Below, piece after piece: positions 1 through 7,316 of a DNA stretch of 38,456 bases. How positions within the stretch are numbered: position 1 is the stretch's first letter; each line of letters opens with the position of its first letter. Origin of the DNA: Actinomyces sp. oral taxon 170 str. F0386. Its GTDB lineage: Bacteria; Actinomycetota; Actinomycetes; Actinomycetales; Actinomycetaceae. The translations under genes were made by a program, and so were the position numbers. The stretch spans positions 4,154-42,609 of the forward strand of contig NZ_GL882553.1 of assembly GCF_000195595.1 (NCBI RefSeq), read 5' to 3'. Under the pieces are notes generated by a model. It did no database searches, was not told where the DNA came from, and worked only from the letters and a program-made list of their open reading frames with translations.

Positions 1-2708
1 CCTGCCCGTCCGTTGCCGGCGGCCGCCGCAGCCGGCCTCGCCGACGCCGCAGCCGCCTGACCGTGCCCCGGCTTCTGGACGGCGGGCTGACCCGGACCGG
101 GGGAGCCGGGGCCCTCGGCGGCGCCACCGGCGTCCTCGGCCGGCCCCAGGTGCCACAGGCTCAGGGAGTCCAGGTGGGCGGTGCCGCCCTCGGCGTAGAG
201 CGAGACGTTCGTGGCGCCCTCCTTGGGGTAGACCGTCTCGGTGATGACGGGGGTGCCGTCGGCGGCGAAGACCTCCACGGAGTGGGCGTCGACAACGACG
301 CGCAGGTGGACCTGCCCCTTGCCGTCCGGCGACAGGGCGGCGGTGGATCGGTCCGGGAACTTCGAGGAGAAGTCGGTGACCCCGGAGCGGGTGCGGTCCA
401 CGACGACCTGCTTGGTCTTGGCGTCGTACCCGACGAGGGTGTACTGCTCGCCGTTGTCGAGGACCTTGAGGCCGGCGAAGGAGGAGTCGCCTGGGCTCAG
501 GTCCACGTTGATGTCCAGGGAGGTGCCCTGAGCGGCCTGGCCGAGCGAGGTGTCTCCCACAGGGATGTCGGTGTCCTCCTGGGTGATCTCCTTACCGGTG
601 CGCAGGGACTCCAGGGCGGTGATCGGCTCGGCGGTCAGCCGCAGCTTGCCGTCCACCCGGGTCAGTCCCAGCTCGCGCACCGTCGACATGGCGGTGCGCC
701 AGGTGGTGGTGGGCAGATCGCGCACGTAGGCCCAGTTGCTCATCCAGCCCACCTGGTAGCGCTTGCCGTCGGGGGTGTTGTCCCAGGTGACGGCCGCGTA
801 GTAGTCCTTGCCGTAGTCCAGTCGCGGGACGACGTCGGCCCCCGAGAAGGCCTTCGTGTCGGACTGGACGATCTGGTCGACCATGAGGTGCCCCCAGTCC
901 TCGGCGTTGCCGTTGTGGTCCTCGATGACGAGGCGGGCCTTGCGGCCCTTGTAGGCCGAGACGTCCATGCTCGTCCACTCCAGGGTCCCGGAGTTGTTGC
1001 CGGTGGCCGAGGCGACGACCTTGCCGTCGACGACGAGGTTGACCGAGGTGTTGTCCGCGATGGGGGAGGCCTTCTTGTCCGAGGCGCGCACCTCGTCCAG
1101 GAGGATGTGGCCCCAGGGGCCGGTGGCCGTGTCAGTGACGACGATCTGGGCGGACTTGCCCTTGAGGTCGCTGACGTCCCAGCTCTGCCAGTTGAGCTCC
1201 TCCAGGTTGCGGCCGGTGGCCGAGCGCACCACCTTGCCGTCGACGACGAGCTCGACGACGCTCGCTCCGGAGCCGCCGTCAGCGCCGCCCTCAGGACGCG
1301 GGTTGTTGCCGCCGCCCATGAGGAGGTTGAGGTAGGTGGAGTCGATGGTGAAGGTCGGGGAGGTCGCGGTGCCGGTGGTGGCGTCCGAGCCCTGCCCGGT
1401 GGAGACGTCGAAGTAGGTGTTGAGCAGCCCGGCACTGGAGTGGTTGACCAGCGGTTGCTGGCCGGGGGCGGCGCCCTGAGGGGGCGTGGCCCCGAACGCG
1501 GTGCCCTCCACGGTCCAGCCGTCCCAGGAGCCGTCGAAGCCGGCCAGGAGCTTACCGCCGCCGTTGTCGCCGGTGGCCTCGGGATTGTAGGGGTGCCTGC
1601 CGCCGGCGGTGCGCAGGTTGATGTAGGACGAGGAGACGGTGAACTCCTCCGAGGTCAGTGTGCCGGTGTCGGCGTCGCCGCTGCCGAAGGAATCCACGTA
1701 GGCCGTGCCCTGGTGGCCGGGCAGGTCCCCGGTGGCCGGTCCGGAGCCGAAGGCGGCGCCGTCTGGCTTCCAGCCGGTGTAGCCGTTCTCGAAGTCGGCC
1801 AGGGTCGTGCCCTCCTCGCCGGTGTAGTGGGGGATCTCGTCGGGGGTGAAGGTGGAGCCGTCCCAGCTGCCCACGAAGTACTGGGCGGAGTCGGCCACCG
1901 TGACCACGAGGACCCACTTGGTCTCCTTGGAGTTGCCGTCCACCGGCAGCGGGAAGAAGTCCGGGCACTCCCACACCGCCGAGGTGATGCCCTCGCCGCC
2001 GAAGCTGGACTGCTCGGTCCAGTGGATGAGGTCGGGTGAGGAGTAGAAGGAGATGCGGTGCTCGGTGGCGTGGGAGACCACCATCGTCCAGCGCCCGGAG
2101 GTCTCGTCCCAGAAGACCTTGGGGTCGCGGAACTCGTTGGAGCCGATGTCCAGGACCGGGTCACCGTTGTTGTAGAGGTTCCAGGTGCGGCCCTTGTCCG
2201 TGGAGTAGGCCAGGGACTGGGACTGGTTGCCGCCGACGTCGGCCCGCGTCCACACCGCGACCATGGCCGGGTTGTCCGGGCTGCCCAGGCCGGAGGTGTT
2301 CTTGGTGTCGATGACCGCCGAGCCGGAGAACACCCCGTACTGGGAGGTGTGCGGGATCGCCACGTCCAGCTCCTCCCAGTGGACGAGGTCCTTGGAGACC
2401 GCGTGGCCCCAGGACATGTTGCCCCAGTCCGAGCCCTCGGGGTTGTACTGGTAGAACATGTGGTACTCGCCGTCGTAGTAGACGAGTCCGTTGGGGTCGT
2501 TCATCCAGTTCTTCTGGGGGGTGTAGTGGCTCTGCGGGCGCCACTGCTCGCCGGCCTGGTCGGCGTTCGGGGCCGCAGGGGCGGCTGGGGCGGCGGGGGC
2601 CAGTCGGGCCTGGCCGGTTGCGGCTGCGGGCATGGAGGCCAGCGTAGAGCCGGCTGCGAGCAGGCAGAAAACGGTCAGGGCGCTGAGTGGTCGGGTGATC
2701 CGACTCAT
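1..2708 (-). CDS. Secreted GH32 fructanase (levanase/inulinase type), 3' end beyond window
   Basis: Hydrolyses beta-fructans outside the cell. The frame is open to the left edge, so about 902 residues are visible and the C-terminus is missing. Residues 1-30 form a signal peptide ending in an Ala-rich stretch. GH32 signatures follow: WMNDPNG with nucleophile D71, an FRDP motif with D195, and a WECPD motif with acid/base E247. A block at about residues 303-618 (positions 855-1802) interrupts the beta-propeller and contains two related modules of the FENGYTGW / INL / VVDGKVV / WGH type. The propeller resumes with WMSNW, and the GH32 C-terminal beta-sandwich follows. GGAGGA lies about 7 nt before the ATG at 2708. 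Catalytic class is certain; levan versus inulin preference is not visible. Confidence 0.9.
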   Translation of the reverse strand, partial: MSRITRPLSALTVFCLLAAGSTLASMPAAATGQARLAPAAPAAPAAPNADQAGEQWRPQSHYTPQKNWMNDPNGLVYYDGEYHMFYQYNPEGSDWGNMSWGHAVSKDLVHWEELDVAIPHTSQYGVFSGSAVIDTKNTSGLGSPDNPAMVAVWTRADVGGNQSQSLAYSTDKGRTWNLYNNGDPVLDIGSNEFRDPKVFWDETSGRWTMVVSHATEHRISFYSSPDLIHWTEQSSFGGEGITSAVWECPDFFPLPVDGNSKETKWVLVVTVADSAQYFVGSWDGSTFTPDEIPHYTGEEGTTLADFENGYTGWKPDGAAFGSGPATGDLPGHQGTAYVDSFGSGDADTGTLTSEEFTVSSSYINLRTAGGRHPYNPEATGDNGGGKLLAGFDGSWDGWTVEGTAFGATPPQGAAPGQQPLVNHSSAGLLNTYFDVSTGQGSDATTGTATSPTFTIDSTYLNLLMGGGNNPRPEGGADGGSGASVVELVVDGKVVRSATGRNLEELNWQSWDVSDLKGKSAQIVVTDTATGPWGHILLDEVRASDKKASPIADNTSVNLVVDGKVVASATGNNSGTLEWTSMDVSAYKGRKARLVIEDHNGNAEDWGHLMVDQIVQSDTKAFSGADVVPRLDYGKDYYAAVTWDNTPDGKRYQVGWMSNWAYVRDLPTTTWRTAMSTVRELGLTRVDGKLRLTAEPITALESLRTGKEITQEDTDIPVGDTSLGQAAQGTSLDINVDLSPGDSSFAGLKVLDNGEQYTLVGYDAKTKQVVVDRTRSGVTDFSSKFPDRSTAALSPDGKGQVHLRVVVDAHSVEVFAADGTPVITETVYPKEGATNVSLYAEGGTAHLDSLSLWHLGPAEDAGGAAEGPGSPGPGQPAVQKPGHGQAAAASARPAAAAAGNGRA

Positions 2709-2840
2709 GGCATGTCCTCCGGGGAGCGGGCTCGGCGTGGATGATGGCGCGCGGACGCGGCGGGGCGCCGGCGCGGAGCGGATCGATGGTGCGGCGAGGG
2801 ACTGCATGCCCGTGTTTCGCACTGGCATTGTGCACTGATT

Positions 2841-2858
2841 CGCTAACGCGCGTTAGCG
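2841..2858. promoter_or_regulatory. 18-bp perfect palindromic operator upstream of the GH32 gene
   Basis: CGCTAACGCGCGTTAGCG is a perfect palindrome, and its CGCG centre resembles LacI-family operators. On the minus strand it starts 8 bases after the proposed -10 box, so it would cover the transcription start of the fructanase gene. A bound repressor there would block initiation. No LacI-family gene is in the window. The repeat is seen directly; the regulator is inferred. Confidence 0.7.
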
Positions 2859-2866
2859 CCAATGAT

Positions 2867-2895
2867 AAATTACGCGGTCGACCGGTTCTGGGCAA
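2867..2895 (-). promoter_or_regulatory. Probable promoter of the GH32 gene
   Basis: On the minus strand TTGCCC (2890-2895) and TAATTT (2867-2872) are separated by 17 bp. Both are partial matches to sigma-70-type consensus. The region is conspicuously AT-rich for this genome, and the palindromic operator follows directly downstream. Confidence 0.45.
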
Positions 2896-2986
2896 GCGCT
2901 CAGGGGTGAGTCCCAAGAAACATCGGGGACTTCTCAGGGTGCTCCCCGATGGCGGGTGACGAGCCTTCGCGGCCAGACTTGTAGTC

Positions 2987-3286
2987 ATGACACAGCAGCA
3001 GTACCCCGGTCAGTTCAGCCAGTCCGCCCGCTCCGAGGGCGACGCCGGCTCCTCCTTCGGGCGGTCCGGTGAGTTCTCCCGCTTCCGCGGCTCCCTGCCC
3101 CGCCGCTCCCGCGAGCACCGCATTCTGGGCGGTGTCTGCGGAGGCCTGGCCGAGGCCTGGGGCATGCCGGTCACCGCCGTGCGCATCGGGGCGCTCCTGG
3201 CCTGCCTCCTACCCGGCCCCATGTGCCTGGTCTATGTCGCGGCCTGGTGCCTCATGCTCGACGAGCCCGCTCCCGCCCAGTACTGA
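2987..3286 (+). CDS. PspC domain membrane protein
   Basis: A 99-residue protein. Residues 1-35 are polar and flexible (Gln, Ser, Arg rich). A PspC domain follows with the typical HRILGGVCGGLAE motif (about 38-50), then one hydrophobic segment at about 62-85. PspC proteins are small membrane proteins linked to phage-shock or envelope-stress responses, and short stand-alone forms are common in actinobacteria. No Shine-Dalgarno sequence is evident before the ATG; CAGACT sits 7 nt upstream, a weak match to a leaderless -10. The gene is divergent from the GH32 gene, so the 278-bp gap holds both promoters. The exact role is unknown. Confidence 0.8.
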   Translation: MTQQQYPGQFSQSARSEGDAGSSFGRSGEFSRFRGSLPRRSREHRILGGVCGGLAEAWGMPVTAVRIGALLACLLPGPMCLVYVAAWCLMLDEPAPAQY

Positions 3287-3426
3287 CTGTCGTCAGCTCG
3301 CCCGGGTGCGTTCGTGGCAGTCTTCCTGCGACCTTTAGCGCCGCGGCAACATGACCCCTACCAGACTCACAACCACCGACACTGGCCGATGACGTCGGAG
3401 TCTCCGGCCCCGTTGAAAGAAAGGTG

Positions 3427-3549
3427 ATGGCTGTCTCTTCTCTCTCCTCATTGCTTCTCTCCTGCCGTCTCTCCATCACTCGCTTTCTTCTGACGCGTGC
3501 CCGTCCCTGCCGCCACCGGTTCCAGGCGGCGCCGCGGGCGCACGTGTGA
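3427..3549 (+). CDS. Possible short upstream ORF (40 aa) in the nadE leader
   Basis: ATG at 3427 follows an AAAGAAAGG purine tract. The frame runs 40 codons to TGA at 3547-3549. The product begins with a Ser/Leu run (SSLSSLLLS) and becomes Arg-rich. Codons such as TCT, TCA, TTG and CTT are poor choices for this GC-rich genome, which suggests either a non-coding tract or a leader peptide. The stop codon falls on the edge of the 3548-3614 stem-loop. I do not recognise the product and there is no homology evidence. Confidence 0.2.
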   Translation: MAVSSLSSLLLSCRLSITRFLLTRARPCRHRFQAAPRAHV

Positions 3550-3614
3550 GTGATGGACTGCGCCCACCTCATCGCCCCCGGTTCCACGGGTGACGTGGTG
3601 GGCGCAGCTCACTC
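3548..3614 (+). promoter_or_regulatory. Stem-loop in the nadE leader region
   Basis: CTGCGCCCACC (3558-3568) pairs perfectly with GGTGGGCGCAG (3597-3607). An outer GAGTG/CACTC pair (3548-3552 with 3610-3614) lies across an internal loop, and a CCCG/CGGG pair sits in the apical loop. There is no U-tract, so it is not an obvious terminator. It lies about 120 nt before the nadE start and could be an RNA control element. The function is inferred only. Confidence 0.35.
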
Positions 3615-3732
3615 CTCGACTCGCCCCTCGGCGGGGTCGTTCCATGCGGCCGGGTGCGCCCGCTCATCGACAGGGGCATTCGACGAGGGTGGCGCCCTCG
3701 CGGGGAGGTGCCGTCGATGGGAGGATCGAGTC

Positions 3733-5955
3733 GTGACCGACACCGTGAATGACGCCGCGAGCACCTCTGTGATCGACTCTGCGGCCGACATCGAGTTCCT
3801 CTCCGCCTATGACCAGGGCTTCGCCCGCGTCGCTGCCGTCACCCTGCCCGTGGTGCCGGTCAATCCGGCCGCCAACGCCGCAGCCATCGTTGAGCAGGCC
3901 CGGTTCCTGGCCGACGACGGCGTCTGCCTGGCCGCCTTCCCCGAGCTGTGCCTGACCGGCTACGCCATCGACGACCTCCTTCTGTCCGACGTCCTTCTGT
4001 CCGACGTCCTCGCCGCGATCGAGACCCTGCGCGCCGCCAGCGTCGGCCTCCTTCCCGCCCTCGTCGTCGGCGCGCCCCTGCGCCTGGGCGACCGTCTCTA
4101 CAACTGCGCCCTGGTCATCCAGGGTGGGCGGGTGCGCGGTGTCGCCCCCAAGTCCTACCTGCCCACCTACCGGGAGTTCTACGAGAAGCGACACTTCGCC
4201 CCCGGTGACGCCCTGCCTACCGGGGTGGACGCCATCGAGCTGCCCGGCGTGCGCGACGGCTCCGATGACACCGAGACGGCCGCCCGGGTCCCCTTCGGGG
4301 CGAACCTCCTGTTCGAGGTCGACGACGTCCCCGGCCTGACCTTCCACGTCGAGGTCTGCGAGGACATGTGGGTGCCCGTCCCGCCGTCGTCGCTGGCGGC
4401 TCTGGCCGGGGCGACGGTCCTGGTCAACATCTCCGGCTCGCCCATCACCGTGGGGCGGGCCGAGGACCGCGAGCTGCTGTCCCGCTCGTCGTCGGCCCGG
4501 GGTCTGGCCGCCTACGTCTACGCCGCCGCCGGACAGGGCGAGTCCTCCACGGACCTGGCCTGGGACGGTCAGACCCTCGTCTACGAGAACGGCGAGCTGC
4601 TCGGCTCCACCGAGCGCTTCCCGGACGGGCCGCGCGCCACCGTCGTCGATGTCGACATCGAGGGCCTGCGCGCCGAGCGCCTGCGCCAGGGGACCTTCGC
4701 CGACAACGCCCGCACCCTGAGCACCGCGGCCGCAGGCTCCCCGGCCGCGGCCGTCACCTTCACCGACCCTGCGGCCTTCCGGCGCATCGCCATCTCCAGA
4801 GCCGACCTGGCGGCCCCGCGCACGGACATCGGCCTGCGCCGTCGTGTGGACCGCTTCCCGTTCGTGCCCGACGACCCGGCCCGCCTCGCCCAGGACTGCT
4901 ATGAGGCCTACAACATCCAGGTGGCTGCCCTGGTCCAGCGCCTGGGCGCCATCGGTAACCCCAAGATCGTCATCGGCGTCAGCGGCGGCCTGGACTCCAC
5001 CCACGCCCTCATCGTCGCCGCCCGCGCCATGGACCGCCTGGGCCGGCCGCGCTCGGACATCCACGCGATCACCATGCCCGGCTTCGCCACGAGCGCCGGC
5101 ACACGCCGCAACGCCGAGGACCTCGCCGTCGGCCTGGGCTGCACCTTCGAGGAGCTCGACATCCGGGCCACGGCCACCCAGATGCTCACCGAGATGGGTC
5201 ACCCCTACGGCGAGTACGCCCGCACCGGGGCCCTGCCCGACGGCGCGAGCGGGCGCGACCTTTACGACGTCACCTTCGAGAACGTCCAGGCAGGTCTGCG
5301 CACCGACTTCCTCTTCCGCATCGCCAACCACCGCGGCGGCATCGTCCTGGGCACCGGTGACCTCTCCGAGCTCGCCCTGGGCTGGTGCACTTTCGGTGTG
5401 GGCGACCAGATGGCCCACTACGGCGTCAACGCCGGCATTCCCAAGACCCTCATCCAGCACCTCATCCGCTGGGTGGTCGCCGAAGAGCTGTTCGACGACG
5501 CCGTTGGGCGCACGCTGCTATCCATCCTGGACACCGAGATCAGCCCCGAGCTGGTCCCGGCCGGGGCCGGTGGGGCCATCCAGTCCACCCAGGCCAAGAT
5601 CGGCCCCTACGCCCTGCAGGACTTCACACTGTGGCACGTTCTGCGCCGCGGATCACGCCCGAGTCGCATCGCCTTCCTCGCGCACAAGGCGTGGTCGGAC
5701 GTGGCCGCCGGCGACTGGCCCGAGGGGCTGCCGCAGGCGGAGAGGGTCGCCTACAGGCTTCCCGAGATCCGCCACTGGCTCGAGCTGTTCCACCGGCGCT
5801 TCTTCACCAACCAGTTCAAGCGCTCCACCCTGCCCAACGGGCCCAAGGTGGTGGCCGGCGGCTCGCTGTCCCCCCGGGGGGACTGGCGCATGCCCTCCGA
5901 CGCCGCGGCAACGGCCTGGCTGGCCGAGCTCGAGCGCAATGTGCCTCGGGTGTGA
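3733..5955 (+). CDS. nadE: Glutamine-dependent NAD(+) synthetase
   Basis: Makes NAD+ from nicotinate adenine dinucleotide, ATP and glutamine. The N-terminal carbon-nitrogen hydrolase domain carries the catalytic triad: Glu in AFPELCLTGY (about E71), Lys in VAPKSYLPTY, and Cys in VEVCEDMW. The C-terminal synthetase domain has the ATP pyrophosphatase loop GVSGGLDST and the GTGDLSELALGW signature. From GTG 3733 the product is 740 aa, somewhat over the usual 680 or so for the two-domain form. I chose this start because GGGAGG lies about 8 nt upstream and the family normally begins shortly before the FLSAYDQGFARVA motif. An alternative ATG at 3550 would add 61 residues that are unlike the family. 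It is monocistronic by spacing. Confidence 0.95.
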   Translation: MTDTVNDAASTSVIDSAADIEFLSAYDQGFARVAAVTLPVVPVNPAANAAAIVEQARFLADDGVCLAAFPELCLTGYAIDDLLLSDVLLSDVLAAIETLRAASVGLLPALVVGAPLRLGDRLYNCALVIQGGRVRGVAPKSYLPTYREFYEKRHFAPGDALPTGVDAIELPGVRDGSDDTETAARVPFGANLLFEVDDVPGLTFHVEVCEDMWVPVPPSSLAALAGATVLVNISGSPITVGRAEDRELLSRSSSARGLAAYVYAAAGQGESSTDLAWDGQTLVYENGELLGSTERFPDGPRATVVDVDIEGLRAERLRQGTFADNARTLSTAAAGSPAAAVTFTDPAAFRRIAISRADLAAPRTDIGLRRRVDRFPFVPDDPARLAQDCYEAYNIQVAALVQRLGAIGNPKIVIGVSGGLDSTHALIVAARAMDRLGRPRSDIHAITMPGFATSAGTRRNAEDLAVGLGCTFEELDIRATATQMLTEMGHPYGEYARTGALPDGASGRDLYDVTFENVQAGLRTDFLFRIANHRGGIVLGTGDLSELALGWCTFGVGDQMAHYGVNAGIPKTLIQHLIRWVVAEELFDDAVGRTLLSILDTEISPELVPAGAGGAIQSTQAKIGPYALQDFTLWHVLRRGSRPSRIAFLAHKAWSDVAAGDWPEGLPQAERVAYRLPEIRHWLELFHRRFFTNQFKRSTLPNGPKVVAGGSLSPRGDWRMPSDAAATAWLAELERNVPRV

Positions 5956-6257
5956 CGTTGTCGACATGAATCGGGACTATCGACCTATGGAGTGATGCAA
6001 AACACAACCAACCGGTTCTTGCATTTCCTGTTCGGGATTGATGAGTTTGAAACGCGTATTTACGCCTGAAAGTCACCTTTTCGTTGTGGTAACTCGTGTT
6101 ACCTGCGTTGTTTTTGTGTGCTTTTGTGTGAAAGTGGTGGGCACCTGAGTGGTGGCGATCACGTGGATCGTCTCTATCGTCGCCATGTCACACACGTCGC
6201 TGTTGCCCAGACCTCACAAGTCCTCGGCGGCAGCCCGGATGGAAAAGGTTCCCGCCC
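5956..6257 (+). other. 302-bp gap before the PTS operon
   Basis: This is relatively AT-rich and carries the leader of the PTS operon. The only clear structure is the inverted repeat at 6088-6103. T-rich runs follow at 6107-6130. No promoter could be assigned with confidence, and no coding frame is convincing. Confidence 0.5.
6088..6103. promoter_or_regulatory. Inverted repeat, candidate operator of the PTS operon
   Basis: GGTAAC (6088-6093) and GTTACC (6098-6103) are perfect 6-bp arms around a 4-bp TCGT spacer, about 155 bp before the EIIA start. The size and spacing suit a dimeric repressor such as a GntR- or LacI-family protein. No regulator gene is adjacent. Confidence 0.4.
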
Positions 6258-6698
6258 ATGGCTTCCCTGGTCATAGCTGCTCACGGACACCTGGCTGAAG
6301 GCCTCGTCGCCTCTGCTGCGATGATCGTCGGCCCCAGTGACGACGTCGTCGCCGTCACCTTCGACCCCTCCGAGGGGCCCGATGACCTGCTGGCGAAGTA
6401 CACCGCCGCGGTCGAGGCGTCTCCCAGCCAGGAGCACCTCATCCTCGTCGACCTCTTCGGCGGCAGCCCTTACAACGCTGCGGCCCGTTTCGCGGCGGGG
6501 CGCGAGGACGCCGACGTCGTCACCGGCGTCAATCTGCCCATGGTCATCGAGGTCCTGTCCCGTCGCCTCGCTGGCGCCGGACTCACCGAGCTCGTGGAGG
6601 CCGCCCGGACGTCCGCCACCGACGGCGTCAAGGTCCTCTCCGAGGTCTTCACCCCTGCACCCACCACCACTTCTGATGATGAAGGAGACGAGCTCTGA
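6258..6698 (+). CDS. PTS mannose-class EIIA component
   Basis: Cytoplasmic phosphocarrier that takes phosphate from HPr and passes it to EIIB. The 146-aa length and the N-terminal LVIAAHGHLAEGL motif are typical of the EIIA-Man fold. H9 is the expected phosphorylated histidine, and the LVDLFGGSPYNAA segment (about 61-73) is also characteristic. AAAAGG lies about 9 nt before the start. It is the first gene of the EIIA-EIIB-EIIC-EIID operon, and its stop codon overlaps the EIIB start by one base (TGATG). A stand-alone EIIA and EIIB pair, rather than an EIIAB fusion, matches the LevD/LevE organisation. The sugar cannot be read from the sequence. Confidence 0.92.
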   Translation: MASLVIAAHGHLAEGLVASAAMIVGPSDDVVAVTFDPSEGPDDLLAKYTAAVEASPSQEHLILVDLFGGSPYNAAARFAAGREDADVVTGVNLPMVIEVLSRRLAGAGLTELVEAARTSATDGVKVLSEVFTPAPTTTSDDEGDEL

Positions 6699-7189
6699 TG
6701 GACATCAAGCTCCTGCGTATCGATTCCCGCCTGGTCCACGGACAGGTCGCCAACAACTGGGCTGGATCCCTGGGGGCCGAGGCCATCCTCGCCGTCTCCG
6801 ACGGCGCCGCCAACGACGAGCTGCGCAAGACCCTCATGCTGCAGACCGGTGGCGGCAAGGTGAAGGTGCACGTGCTGGGCGTTGAGAAGGCCGCCCGCGT
6901 CTACAAGAACCCCAAGTACGAGAACCTCAAGGCCGTCATCGTCGTCGAGACCCCGGCCGACATCGTGCGCCTGCTCGATCTGGGTATTGAGGCCGAGGAG
7001 GTCAACGTCGGCGGCATGACCTTCAAGCAGGGCACCAGCCAGGTCTCCCAGGCCGTCTACGCCGGTCCTGAGGACGTCGAGGCCTTCAAGGAGATCGACT
7101 CGCGCGGCATCAAGCAGTACGTCCAGCAGGTGCCCTCCACCGTGAGCTCCGACCTCATGGGGGCTCTCAAGGACAAGGGCCTGCTCTGA
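6698..7189 (+). CDS. PTS mannose/fructose/sorbose-class EIIB component
   Basis: Accepts phosphate from EIIA and transfers it to the incoming sugar. The 163-aa product starts MDIKLLRIDSRLVHGQV; H14 in the RLVHGQV motif is the family's phosphorylation site. The NVGGMTFKQGT segment (about 104-114) is also typical. It is translationally coupled to EIIA through the TGATG overlap. The next gene (EIIC) follows after an unusually long 127-bp gap containing a hairpin, so EIIA/EIIB and EIIC/EIID may be expressed at different levels. Confidence 0.92.
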   Translation: MDIKLLRIDSRLVHGQVANNWAGSLGAEAILAVSDGAANDELRKTLMLQTGGGKVKVHVLGVEKAARVYKNPKYENLKAVIVVETPADIVRLLDLGIEAEEVNVGGMTFKQGTSQVSQAVYAGPEDVEAFKEIDSRGIKQYVQQVPSTVSSDLMGALKDKGLL

Positions 7190-7238
7190 GGGGCCGCGCT
7201 CTCTGACGCGCCTGCGTCCCCTCCCCGAGTATCCCTCT

Positions 7239-7286
7239 GACACTTCCCATCCCGCGCCCCTCGGTGGCGGGAGCAGGAGGGGTGTC
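7239..7286 (+). promoter_or_regulatory. Intercistronic stem-loop between EIIB and EIIC
   Basis: Outer arms GACAC (7239-7243) and GTGTC (7282-7286) enclose an inner CCCGC/GCGGG stem (7251-7255 with 7267-7271). Just downstream a 10-bp palindrome CTCACGTGAG (7296-7305) overlaps the purine-rich ribosome-binding region of EIIC. This could attenuate or stabilise the distal mRNA. There is no U-tract. Confidence 0.35.
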
Positions 7287-7316
7287 CTGTCAACCCTCAC
7301 GTGAGAGAGACGAACC

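Larger units (their letters stand above)
3287..3732 (+). other. 446-bp gap before nadE: pyrimidine-rich stretch, possible uORF and stem-loop
   Basis: The gap contains a pyrimidine-rich tract at about 3433-3490, a possible 40-codon ORF (3427-3549) and a stem-loop (3548-3614), listed separately. No clear promoter was found. An in-frame extension of nadE can be read from 3550, but it lacks the ribosome-binding site seen before 3733. Confidence 0.4.

Noticed and set aside
63-2039. 658-aa ORF on the plus strand opposite the GH32 gene
   Set aside because: It is the antisense of a clear GH32 reading frame with catalytic motifs, and its composition (Gly, Val, Arg runs) is typical of high-GC shadow frames.
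3283-3296. CTGAC-TGTC-GTCAG hairpin after the PspC gene as a terminator
   Set aside because: A 5-bp stem of mixed composition without a U-tract overlaps the stop codon and is too weak to call.
3978-4007. Exact 15-bp tandem duplication within nadE, encoding LLSDV twice
   Set aside because: Family alignment from memory shows the same length in this loop, so it is not an insertion; the repeat looks like coincidental codon choice.
3664-5460. 598-aa ORF antisense to nadE
   Set aside because: It is a shadow of nadE with low-complexity Gly/Asp/Val/Gln composition and no domain signature.
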